DNA of 11,608 nucleotides. It comes from Rickettsiales bacterium (GTDB lineage Bacteria > Pseudomonadota > Alphaproteobacteria > Rickettsiales > UBA8987). Shown here piece after piece: positions 1-5,796 of the stretch. Below the pieces are notes generated by a model. That model was not told the origin of the DNA. It worked only from the letters and a program-made list of their open reading frames with translations, and searched no databases. The position numbers and the translations under genes are program-made. The stretch covers positions 11,136 through 22,743 of the forward strand of contig JAHDHN010000012.1 in NCBI GenBank assembly GCA_020631295.1. The letters run 5' to 3'. Within the stretch, counting starts at the first letter, position 1; the number at the start of each line of letters is the position of its first letter.

Positions 1-569
1 TTGAGGTGCAGTGGGTTAAGGGCGAAGAGAGGAACAAGAAAGTGACGCATAAAGATGATTTTTCTGCAAGCAACATGCCTGCCTTTAGAGTGGGCAAAGG
101 GTATGATGTGCATGCCTTTGAGGCGCATGGGCAAGATGGCAATCAGATTCGGGTATGCGGTGTGGATATCGCGCATCCTTATGCGCTGGTGGGCCATAGT
201 GACGCGGATGTGGGCTTGCATGCAGCGACCGATGCGGTGCTGGGTGCGGTGGCAGCGGGCGATATTGGGCAGCATTTTTCCCCAAAAGATCCGCGCTGGA
301 AAGACGCAGATTCCGTACAATTCTGTGCACATGCGGCCATGTTATGTAGAAAAGCGGGCTATAAAATCGCCAATATGGATATTATCCTGATTGGGGAATC
401 CCCAAAATTCGGCCCGCATCGCGATGCCATGCAGCAGGCCGTGGCGAATGCATTTTCCATTACCGCCGAGCAAGTGAGCATCAAGGCCACCACCACAGAA
501 AAGCTCGGCTTTACTGGCCGCCGCGAGGGCCTGGCCGCTGAGGCGGTGGTGCTGGTGGAAAGAATATAA
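1..569 (+). CDS. ispDF: Bifunctional IspD-IspF enzyme, 3' part (IspF domain complete)
   Basis: The complete domain is 2-C-methyl-D-erythritol 2,4-cyclodiphosphate synthase (IspF) of the non-mevalonate isoprenoid pathway. It cyclises CDP-methylerythritol 2-phosphate and releases CMP. Counting from the GTG codon at 6, GYDVHAF (32-38) carries the metal ligands D34 and H36, H72 is the third ligand, HSDADV is at 64-69, GDIGQHF follows, and the C-terminal signature KATTTEKLGFTGRREG is intact. The reading frame is open to the left edge. The residues before IspF, VKGEERNKKVTHKDDF, match the end of the IspD cytidylyltransferase domain (pattern V-x-G-x(3)-N-x-K-V-T-x(2)-D/E-D). I therefore read this as the tail of a fused IspDF, a common alphaproteobacterial arrangement, with the true start outside the window. 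GTG at 6 is unlikely to be a start. The gene converges on the XRE gene with a 20-base gap. Confidence 0.9.
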   Translation, partial: EVQWVKGEERNKKVTHKDDFSASNMPAFRVGKGYDVHAFEAHGQDGNQIRVCGVDIAHPYALVGHSDADVGLHAATDAVLGAVAAGDIGQHFSPKDPRWKDADSVQFCAHAAMLCRKAGYKIANMDIILIGESPKFGPHRDAMQQAVANAFSITAEQVSIKATTTEKLGFTGRREGLAAEAVVLVERI

Positions 570-589
570 AAAGATGTGCCGCTAAAGCC

Positions 590-1000
590 CTATTTAGGCT
601 CGAGGGATTTTACCAAGGCCAGGATTTTATTGCGCACTTCTTGTTCGCCAATTTTATTGAAGCTGCGCACTAAGGTGAGCGTTTCTTTGTCTGAGAGCGG
701 ATCAGCCGCTTTGCCGCCTGCGCCGGCATCATAGGCTGCACGGTCTTCCGCAAAGCCCATTTGATGCGCCGCCTCTTCCACAAAATTTTCAAAGAAAAAG
801 GCCACCGGCACTTTCAACACCTGGCTGAACTCATAAAGACGGCTGGAACCAACGCGATTTACGCCGCGCTCATATTTCTGGATTTGCTGGAACGTAATAC
901 CCACGGAACGGCCCAACTCCTCCTGGCTCATGCCAAGAACGTTACGACGCATACGCAGGCGCTTGCCCACATGGATATCAACAGGATGTGCTTTACTCAT
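590..1000 (-). CDS. XRE-family helix-turn-helix transcriptional regulator
   Basis: A 136-residue cytoplasmic DNA-binding protein. An XRE/Cro-type helix-turn-helix occupies about residues 9-68: VGKRLRMRRNVLGMSQEELG, then GITFQQIQKYERGVNRVGSS with the recognition helix, then a fourth helix ending in LKVPVAFFFEN. The C-terminal half is alanine-rich and then helical (SDKETLTLVRSFNKI), probably for dimerisation. This layout matches a single-domain regulator widespread in alphaproteobacteria; its target genes cannot be read from sequence. The frame can extend to a TTG at 1018, but the ATG at 1000 gives the N-terminus MSKAHPVDIHVGKR usual for the family, so I chose it. A GGGGA lies about 11 bases upstream of that ATG. 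Two dyads at 1047-1093 lie 50-90 bases upstream and suggest autoregulation (inference). Confidence 0.85.
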   Translation of the reverse strand: MSKAHPVDIHVGKRLRMRRNVLGMSQEELGRSVGITFQQIQKYERGVNRVGSSRLYEFSQVLKVPVAFFFENFVEEAAHQMGFAEDRAAYDAGAGGKAADPLSDKETLTLVRSFNKIGEQEVRNKILALVKSLEPK

Positions 1001-1046
1001 AATATATAGTATCCCCAAATTAACGCTATTTTACAACCTATACTTT

Positions 1047-1093
1047 ATAACCATTTTGGTGAAATACAACCATAAATTCACCTTTTTGGTGAA
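1047..1093. promoter_or_regulatory. Two tandem operator-like dyads upstream of the XRE gene
   Basis: TTCACC-TTTTT-GGTGAA at 1077-1093 is a perfect dyad with a 5-base centre. A second, imperfect copy with the same geometry lies at 1047-1063 (ATAACC-ATTTT-GGTGAA, left half degenerate). The two centres, 1085 and 1055, are 30 bases apart, about three helical turns, so both would face the same side of the helix. They lie where the promoter of the minus-strand XRE gene is expected. Autorepression by the XRE protein is inferred, not shown. Confidence 0.5.
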
Positions 1094-1190
1094 AAAATAT
1101 GTGATCTGCAGATTTTTGGGGACTGTAGGCATTAGGTAATGTTAATTTCTTTCTCACTGCTCTCTTTACTGCCCAATCTTAATAATTCCC

Positions 1191-1277
1191 TCGTCATCCC
1201 ACGGCATGTCCGTGGGATCTCCCGCCAATTTCCGTGTCCTTATGAGGAGATTCCATGGACAAGCCATGGAATGACGG
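1191..1277. repeat. REP-like inverted dimer, element A
   Basis: Two 32-base units lie head-to-head in inverted orientation: 1191-1222 on plus and 1246-1277 read on minus, 26 of 32 identical. Each unit starts CGTCAT and contains an 8-bp hairpin with a 5-base loop: 1197-1204 with 1210-1217, and 1251-1258 with 1264-1271. Two of the differences are compensated pairs: C1198-G1216 and C1202-G1212 are T-A pairs in the other unit. This resembles a paired REP element. No open reading frame lies inside it. Confidence 0.7.
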
Positions 1278-1747
1278 ATGTGTAGTAGCTACACAAAATT
1301 ACTAAACGAGATTACATTAATATTTTTTAATTTAGCATCGGCATAGTTCTCAAATCATAGAAACATAGAAACAAAATATAGTGGCTGATCTGAATACAAC
1401 CACAAGATATGCGTCAATGACCAAAGTGACGAAAATAGTTCGGATTTTCCTTGTTTTCTGCGGGTTTGCGGAGAGTATTGGCTTTGCTATATTTTTTAAT
1501 GTCAATGGGTTTTTTTTGCATTTTTTGCAAAAAAACTGGTTGTGATGCGGATTCATTTCGTGCATCTAATCTCCCCACGCTACATGACCTCGTGTTGGTG
1601 GATCAAGGCAGGGTCAGCGCATAACATACTGTGATATACACTATCACATTAGGTGTTTTTATGTCGCTAGCTGCAACTCGGAGTGGATGAGCTTTTACGC
1701 TTCTATACTTTGAATAACACATATTTGGTTTGGGAGAAGAGTGGGTA
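1278..1747. other. AT-rich spacer upstream of the rhodanese-dnaA pair
   Basis: No convincing gene lies here. The stretch holds separate dyads: TGTGTAG-TAG-CTACACA at 1279-1295, directly beside element A; CGTCA...TGACG at 1412-1431, possibly a remnant of the palindromic family; a perfect 10-bp A/T-rich stem at 1511-1520 with 1526-1535; and TGTGATA-TACAC-TATCACA at 1630-1648. TATACT at 1704-1709 is a fair -10 candidate about 40 bases before the rhodanese start, but no clear -35 precedes it. I searched by eye for clustered DnaA boxes (TTATCCACA-like) and found none, so I do not call an origin. Confidence 0.5.
1630..1648. promoter_or_regulatory. Perfect 7-bp dyad upstream of the rhodanese-dnaA pair
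   Basis: TGTGATA-TACAC-TATCACA is a perfect inverted repeat with a 5-base centre, 100 bases before the rhodanese start codon. Its size and symmetry suit a dimeric helix-turn-helix repressor or activator. It is not a CRP/FNR-type site, because TGTGA and TCACA are 9 bases apart rather than 6. The binding factor is unknown. Confidence 0.35.
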
Positions 1748-2137
1748 ATGACATTATCGGCTAACCATATTGCTTTGTCTGTTATACAAGCAAGTCATGA
1801 AGAAGCGCAAACAGCGCTGGAGGTTGCTGATAGCTCCGCTCAATTAATAGATGTACGTACCGCGCAAGAATGGCAGCATGAGGCGCTTACGCCGGCACTC
1901 GCAGAACAAAGCCACCAAATTGCGTGGCGCACCTTGCCGGGCATGGAAAAGAACCCTGATTTTATTGCAGCACTGAAAGCATCCGTGTCGGATGCTGATG
2001 CGCCGCTCTATTTCTTATGCAAAGGCGGTGTGCGCTCGCAAGAGGCGGCAGAGGCTGCTATCGCAGCAGGGTTTACCGCCTGCTATAATATTATTGGCGG
2101 GGTGGATCACGCGCCCGCATGGAAGGCAGGCGCATGA
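1748..2137 (+). CDS. Rhodanese-like domain protein upstream of dnaA
   Basis: A 129-residue protein made almost entirely of one rhodanese (sulfurtransferase) domain, presumably cytoplasmic because no signal peptide is visible. LIDVRTAQEW (33-42) is the family's first conserved motif. The active-site loop CKGGVRS starts at C91, which would carry the persulfide, and the C-terminal GGVDHAPAW is also typical. The loop keeps a catalytic cysteine, so it is probably an active single-domain sulfurtransferase; its sulfur donor and acceptor are unknown. The frame opens at a TTG (1730), but ATG 1748 follows GGAGAAGAG at a suitable distance, so I start there. The stop overlaps the dnaA start as ATGA (2134-2137), so the two genes are probably translationally coupled. 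A rhodanese directly before dnaA is not an arrangement I know as standard. Confidence 0.85.
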   Translation: MTLSANHIALSVIQASHEEAQTALEVADSSAQLIDVRTAQEWQHEALTPALAEQSHQIAWRTLPGMEKNPDFIAALKASVSDADAPLYFLCKGGVRSQEAAEAAIAAGFTACYNIIGGVDHAPAWKAGA

Positions 2138-3522
2138 AGCACCCTAATCCTTCCGCCCATGCGTTGCCAGATTGGAACGCCATTATGCCGCATATTGCCG
2201 CGCAAATTGGGGCGCAACCGTGCCATAATTGGTTTGCGCAAGTGCAACCTGTTTCTGAGGAAAGCAATGCGCATGAGTTGGTGCTGGCCTGCCCCAGCCG
2301 CTTTATTAAAGACTGGGTCCAAAGCCGCTATAGCAGCCATGTGCTCCAAGCAGCGCGTGCAGCCGGGCACAGTGCCCAATTTGTACGCTTTGTAGTGCAT
2401 GCAGCAGCCGGTCAAAACACTGCCTCACTCACTTACACCAATGCAGCAGAACGCCAGGATAATCCTGCCTCAGAGGCAAATAGCGCAACGAAGGTGCGTG
2501 CCTTTAATCGCAAGCGCCAAAAGCATTATGACATGGCGCAATTTGTGGTGGGTGCCAGCAACCGCTTGGCGCATTCAGCCATCACCAATTTGATTGAGCA
2601 AGAAGGCCACCTCATTGGCGCCAATCCGCTCATTTTGCATGGTGGTGTGGGCTTGGGAAAAACGCATCTCTTGCAAGCGGCAGCACAGGAATTATCGCGT
2701 GATCCGTCTTTGAATGTGACCTATCTCTCTGCTGAGCAATTTATGTATGAATTTGTCTCTGCACTGCAGAAAAAAGACATGGCCAGCTTCAAGCAGCAAT
2801 TCCGCAGCGGTGATGTGTTGTTAATGGACGATATCCAATTTCTGTGTGGCAAGCAATCCACGCAGGAAGAATTTCAACATACCATCAATGCGCTGATGGA
2901 TGCTGGCGCGCAGCTGGTACTTTCATGCAATGCCGCACCGCAGCATCTGGACGGTATTGATGAGCGCGTACGCTCACGCCTGACTGCTGGGTTGGTGATT
3001 GAAATTCAGGCGCCAGATGCACAGCTGATTGAGGAAGTAGCTCGCCAAAAAGCAGCGCAGCTGGGTGTGCCACTCTCAGAAGAGGTGCTGCACAGCATTA
3101 GCCGCACCATCACCCGCAATGTACGCGAGGTGGAAGGCGCCATCCACCGCCTATATGCACATCACCATATGCTGGGCGAGACCATCACGCCGGATGCTGC
3201 AACGGATATTTTGCGTCACTTTGCGGCCAATAGCACCGCGCATGTGACCTTGGCGCGCATTAAAGAAGCCACCTCAGAACATACCGATATCAGCATTGCC
3301 GATATGGAATCAGCGCGCCGTCAGCGCCCGGTGGTACAAGCGCGCCAGCTGGCCATGTATCTGTGCAAGCAACGCACCAGTGAGAGCTACCCAAGCATTG
3401 CGCGTGCCTTTGGCAATCGCGATCATGCCACGGTGATGCATGCCGTAAAAACCATGGAAGCTGCTTTACAAAAAGACACTGACCTGCACGCCCTTGCACA
3501 AAAAATCAAAGCGAGTCTGTAG
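2134..3522 (+). CDS. dnaA: Chromosomal replication initiator protein DnaA
   Basis: DnaA binds DnaA boxes at oriC, unwinds the origin with ATP and loads the helicase. The protein has 462 residues, within the family's range, and all four domains are present. The N-terminal domain is about 12-85 (W-N...F-x-x-W-V). A polar linker lies at about 95-130. The AAA+ core has Walker A GGVGLGKTH near 170, Walker B LLMDDIQFL near 230, sensor 1 LSCNAAP near 265, the arginine-finger region ERVRSRL near 280, and sensor 2 NVREVEGAIHRL near 330. The C-terminal DNA-binding domain ends with the signature GNRDHATVMHAV near 427-438. ATG 2134 follows GGAAGG and overlaps the rhodanese stop (ATGA); an in-frame ATG at 2119 is possible but less well placed. 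No DnaA-box cluster was seen nearby, so oriC probably lies elsewhere, as is usual in alphaproteobacteria. Confidence 0.97.
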   Translation: MKHPNPSAHALPDWNAIMPHIAAQIGAQPCHNWFAQVQPVSEESNAHELVLACPSRFIKDWVQSRYSSHVLQAARAAGHSAQFVRFVVHAAAGQNTASLTYTNAAERQDNPASEANSATKVRAFNRKRQKHYDMAQFVVGASNRLAHSAITNLIEQEGHLIGANPLILHGGVGLGKTHLLQAAAQELSRDPSLNVTYLSAEQFMYEFVSALQKKDMASFKQQFRSGDVLLMDDIQFLCGKQSTQEEFQHTINALMDAGAQLVLSCNAAPQHLDGIDERVRSRLTAGLVIEIQAPDAQLIEEVARQKAAQLGVPLSEEVLHSISRTITRNVREVEGAIHRLYAHHHMLGETITPDAATDILRHFAANSTAHVTLARIKEATSEHTDISIADMESARRQRPVVQARQLAMYLCKQRTSESYPSIARAFGNRDHATVMHAVKTMEAALQKDTDLHALAQKIKASL

Positions 3523-3565
3523 GGCTGTAGTAAACCGCACAATTAACAACACAAACACCCATCTT

Positions 3566-3691
3566 GCGTCACCCCGTGGCTTGCCTGCCTGCCATAGCCT
3601 TGGCGACGGCAGGACCACGCGGGGCCCAGAGCAACAAAGAAAAATTAGCGTTGCAGCCCCTGGATACCACGATCAAGTCGCGGTATGACGC
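3566..3691. repeat. REP-like inverted dimer, element B
   Basis: The element is bounded by GCGTCA (3566-3571) and TGACGC (3686-3691) and starts 43 bases after the dnaA stop. The right unit holds a 9-bp stem (3664-3672 with 3678-3686, one A-C mismatch that is G-U in minus-strand RNA) and a loop that reads CTTGA on minus. The left unit has the matching stem (3572-3579 with 3615-3624) and the CTTG loop start, but its loop is enlarged by a second hairpin (CCTGCC 3584-3589, GGCAGG 3608-3613). GCAAC 3631-3635 and GTTGC 3650-3654 form inner arms. It is the same family as element A: CGTCA head, stem, 5-base loop, stem, ATC tail. Confidence 0.65.
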
Positions 3692-3693
3692 TG

Positions 3694-3855
3694 CATAATT
3701 ATAGTAAGATCACTTAACAATTCATAATTCTGTTTCCTGCGGCTCGACCGCAGGATCAAATCTAACCGTTATACTGTCTCACCATTTGACCCTGTGGCTA
3801 AACCACAGGGAACAGTATCGTTTATGCATTGTTAAGTGATCTTACTATAATTATG
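3694..3855. mobile_element. MITE-like element C with perfect 28-bp terminal inverted repeats
   Basis: The terminal repeats 3694-3721 and 3828-3855 are perfect inverted copies (28 of 28). Inside them is an inverted pair of hairpin units. The left one has stem 3735-3742 with 3748-3755 and loop CTCGA; the right one has stem 3790-3797 with 3803-3810. The units share the head CTGTT and tail TCAAAT in inverted orientation. Two pairs are compensated between units: T3735-A3755 corresponds to C-G at 3790/3810, and C3740-G3750 to T-A at 3795/3805. At 162 bp without a coding frame it fits a non-autonomous miniature element. No clear target-site duplication is visible. It lies 2 bases from element B, between convergent dnaA and xthA, where it could also act as a two-way terminator. 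Confidence 0.6.
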
Positions 3856-3874
3856 AAACACTATATAGTCACTC

Positions 3875-4654
3875 CTATCCAAGCACCAGCTCCACCGGGG
3901 TGTGGTCGCTGGCTTTTTCCCAATCGCGCGGAGTGTCGTTTATCTGTACCGATTGAATCTGGTCGGTCGCCAGCGGGTTGGTGAGCAGATAATCAATCCG
4001 CAGGCCTTTATTTTGCTGCCACGCACCAGCGCGATAATCCCACCAGCTAAAGGCTTGATCGTTTGGGTGATGCGCACGCCAGCTATCAACCCAACCCATA
4101 TGCAATAAGCGGCGAAACTGTGCCCGCTCTTGTGGGTGAAAACAAATGCTGCCGGCCAGTTTTTCTGGCGCATATACATCTATCGGCGCAATACCCACAT
4201 TATAATCCCCGCCAATGACGGTGGCTGTATCATCCAACACATAGTGCTGCAAATGTGCATGCAGTGCCGCAAAGAAATCCATCTTAAAGGCGAATTTATC
4301 GCTGTCTGGCGCTTGGCCGTTAGGCACATAGACACTGGCAACGCGCACCACCTGCGCATCATTTTGTACCAAAGCTTCAATATAGCGCGCCTGCTCAGGC
4401 AATGGCTGGTCGGGCAGGCCAGTTGTGACATCATCCAGCGGAAATTTGCTCAAAATCGCCACGCCGTTATAGGTTTTTTGCCCATGCACCGCGCAATTAT
4501 ACCCCAACGCCTCAATCTCCTCAAAAGGGAAGGCCGCTGTCTCGCATTTTAGCTCTTGCAGCAGCAGCACATCGGGCGCCTCTTCCTTACAATAGCGCAA
4601 TACATGTTGCAAACGCGCTTTCACCGAATTCACGTTCCAGGTAATTATTTTCAT
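3875..4654 (-). CDS. xthA: Exodeoxyribonuclease III (AP endonuclease)
   Basis: A 259-residue DNA repair nuclease of the exonuclease III / APE1 family. It cuts 5' to abasic sites and removes 3' blocks in base-excision repair. The metal and catalytic residues are visible in order: N7 in WNVNS, E34 in QELK, Y109 in VYVPNG, D150 and N152 in GGDYNV, D221 in RIDYLL, and D250-H251 in SDHTPV. The length is near the usual 250-270. ATG 4654 begins the family N-terminus MKIITWNVNS and has AGGG six bases upstream. It lies 145 bases downstream of dapF on the same strand and may share its transcript. Its ribosome binding site is complementary to the last codons of dapF (see 4661-4815). Confidence 0.96.
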   Translation of the reverse strand: MKIITWNVNSVKARLQHVLRYCKEEAPDVLLLQELKCETAAFPFEEIEALGYNCAVHGQKTYNGVAILSKFPLDDVTTGLPDQPLPEQARYIEALVQNDAQVVRVASVYVPNGQAPDSDKFAFKMDFFAALHAHLQHYVLDDTATVIGGDYNVGIAPIDVYAPEKLAGSICFHPQERAQFRRLLHMGWVDSWRAHHPNDQAFSWWDYRAGAWQQNKGLRIDYLLTNPLATDQIQSVQINDTPRDWEKASDHTPVELVLG

Positions 4655-4660
4655 GCTAGG

Positions 4661-4815
4661 CCCTGTTGAGGTTTGAGTTGCTGCATTATTTTTGAGTGTT
4701 TTTGTGCGTATTTTTTCTTTCTTTCTGCAGGAATAGTGGCCCTATTTCAAGGAAAGAAGGGGAAAATAAAGCCAAAAAGAACAAAAAGAAGGCGGTGAAT
4801 CACGCCTCAACAGGG
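4661..4815 (-). promoter_or_regulatory. Long-range inverted repeat joining the dapF end to the xthA ribosome binding site
   Basis: CCCTGTTGAGG at 4661-4671 and CCTCAACAGGG at 4805-4815 are perfect 11-bp inverted copies separated by 133 bases. On the minus-strand transcript the first arm lies in the last sense codons of dapF (D-P-V-E, just before A-stop). The second covers the AACAGGG Shine-Dalgarno region of xthA, six bases before its ATG. Pairing would hide the xthA ribosome binding site until ribosomes translate the end of dapF. This function is inferred from position only. The loop between them is unusually pyrimidine-rich on the RNA. Confidence 0.4.
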
Positions 4816-5627
4816 TCTACCTCGCCTTTGAATTGCACCTGCACTGCACCCTGCATATGCACATGCCCATCGGCCTCTTGCCACGCAATCTGCAGCGTGC
4901 CGCCAGGTAGGGTAATCCTGGCATTGCGCTCTGTAAGACCACGCCGCACCGCGGCTACCAAAGCTGCACAGGCACCTGTGCCGCAGGCCAAGGTTTCACC
5001 CACGCCGCGCTCAAATACACGTAAATATATCTGATCACGACTTTGAATTTCTGCAATGCCAATATTAGCACGCTCAGGAAATAGCGGATGGCGCTCCAAG
5101 ACAGGGCCATGCTGCAACAGATCAATCGCTTTAGCATTTTGTACAAAAAACACTGCATGCGGATTGCCCATGCTCACCGCCACAGGGTAGTCAAGCGGTC
5201 CTTCGGTGATGGGCAGAGAGAGCGTATCCATCTCCTCTGCCAGCGGAATTTCGTGCCAATCCAAGCGTGGTGGGCCCATATCCACAATCACCTCATTGCC
5301 ATGCACGCTAAGCACCAAAAGCCGCCCAGCCTCTGTGGCAATGGTGGGCATGTCTATGCCCTCTTGATGCAGCAAAAAACCTACAGCGCGGGTGGCATTG
5401 CCGCAGGCATCCACCTCACTGCCATCGGCATTATAAATCTGCATGAAGATATCCGCTTGATTGCTCTTGCGCAGTACAATCAGCTGATCACAGCCCTTGG
5501 TATCTGGGTGGGTGCGTGCCGCCAGCTCCACAATGCGTGACTGTGAAAGGGTTATATCTTGCACGCGCGCGTCAATGATTACAAAATCATTGCCCAGCCC
5601 GTCCATTTTGGTGAAATGCAGTGTCAT
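4800..5627 (-). CDS. dapF: Diaminopimelate epimerase
   Basis: DapF interconverts LL- and meso-2,6-diaminopimelate for lysine and peptidoglycan synthesis in the cytoplasm, without a cofactor, using two cysteines. The 275-residue protein shows KMDGLGNDFVIID at the N-terminus and NADGSEVDACGNATRAV with catalytic C75. The second half has MGNPHAVFF and ERGVGETLACGTGAC with catalytic C215. The length is normal. The ATG at 5627 gives the conserved start M-x-L-x-F-x-K-M-x-G. No good Shine-Dalgarno precedes it, and TATAAC lies about 13 bases upstream of the ATG, so a very short or absent leader is possible. The gene is separated from hemA by palindromic element D and is followed by xthA on the same strand. 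Confidence 0.97.
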   Translation of the reverse strand: MTLHFTKMDGLGNDFVIIDARVQDITLSQSRIVELAARTHPDTKGCDQLIVLRKSNQADIFMQIYNADGSEVDACGNATRAVGFLLHQEGIDMPTIATEAGRLLVLSVHGNEVIVDMGPPRLDWHEIPLAEEMDTLSLPITEGPLDYPVAVSMGNPHAVFFVQNAKAIDLLQHGPVLERHPLFPERANIGIAEIQSRDQIYLRVFERGVGETLACGTGACAALVAAVRRGLTERNARITLPGGTLQIAWQEADGHVHMQGAVQVQFKGEVDPVEA

Positions 5628-5675
5628 AATAGTAATGTTATACTGATATATAGGAAGAATATAGTTATTATTAAT

Positions 5676-5786
5676 GCGTCACCCTGGACAAAGGAGCGTA
5701 TGCGACTGGGATCCAGGGTCCATCATGCTTCCCGCGTGATGGTAAATGGATCCACCGATAGTGCCTTCGGCCCTTCCAGGATGACG
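5676..5786. repeat. Palindromic element D between hemA and dapF
   Basis: The left end GCGTCA (5676-5681) and right end TGACG (5782-5786) match the boundaries of element B. The left unit has the stem ACCCTGGA 5681-5688 with TCCAGGGT 5712-5719 and an enlarged 23-base loop. The centre holds CATCATG...CGTGATG (one mismatch) around 5721-5741. The right unit is degenerate but keeps GCC-GAA-GGC, a small hairpin. It ends about 10 bases after the hemA stop on the minus strand and could double as its terminator or 3' RNA stabiliser. Confidence 0.5.
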
Positions 5787-5796
5787 GATATGATAT

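Noticed and set aside
584..600. AGCC...GGCT as a terminator between ispDF and the XRE gene
   Set aside because: Only a 4-bp stem with no T-run, overlapping the XRE stop codon.
1350..1565. 71-codon minus-strand frame in the AT-rich spacer
   Set aside because: Low-complexity composition, no recognisable domain and no ribosome site. It overlaps the A/T-rich stem at 1511-1535.
1630..1648. TGTGA...TCACA read as a CRP/FNR-type site
   Set aside because: The spacing between half-sites is 9 bases rather than the 6 required.
1661..1690. Nine-codon frame ATGTCGCTA... as a leader peptide
   Set aside because: No ribosome binding site, no attenuator-type codon run and no downstream terminator hairpin.
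1019..1747. Spacer near dnaA as a possible oriC
   Set aside because: AT-rich with dyads, but no clustered TTATCCACA-like boxes on either strand. dnaA and oriC are often apart in alphaproteobacteria.
3494..3688. 64-codon plus-strand frame after dnaA
   Set aside because: It runs through palindromic element B. Its composition is that of the repeat, and no start signal is visible.
3566..3855. Repeated palindromes as a CRISPR array or tRNA
   Set aside because: The units are in inverted, not direct, order with no regular spacers. No cloverleaf with a T-loop or anticodon pattern was found.
4696..5034. 112-codon plus-strand frame opposite dapF
   Set aside because: It is a cysteine- and serine-rich antisense shadow of dapF and the preceding polypurine tract, without motifs.
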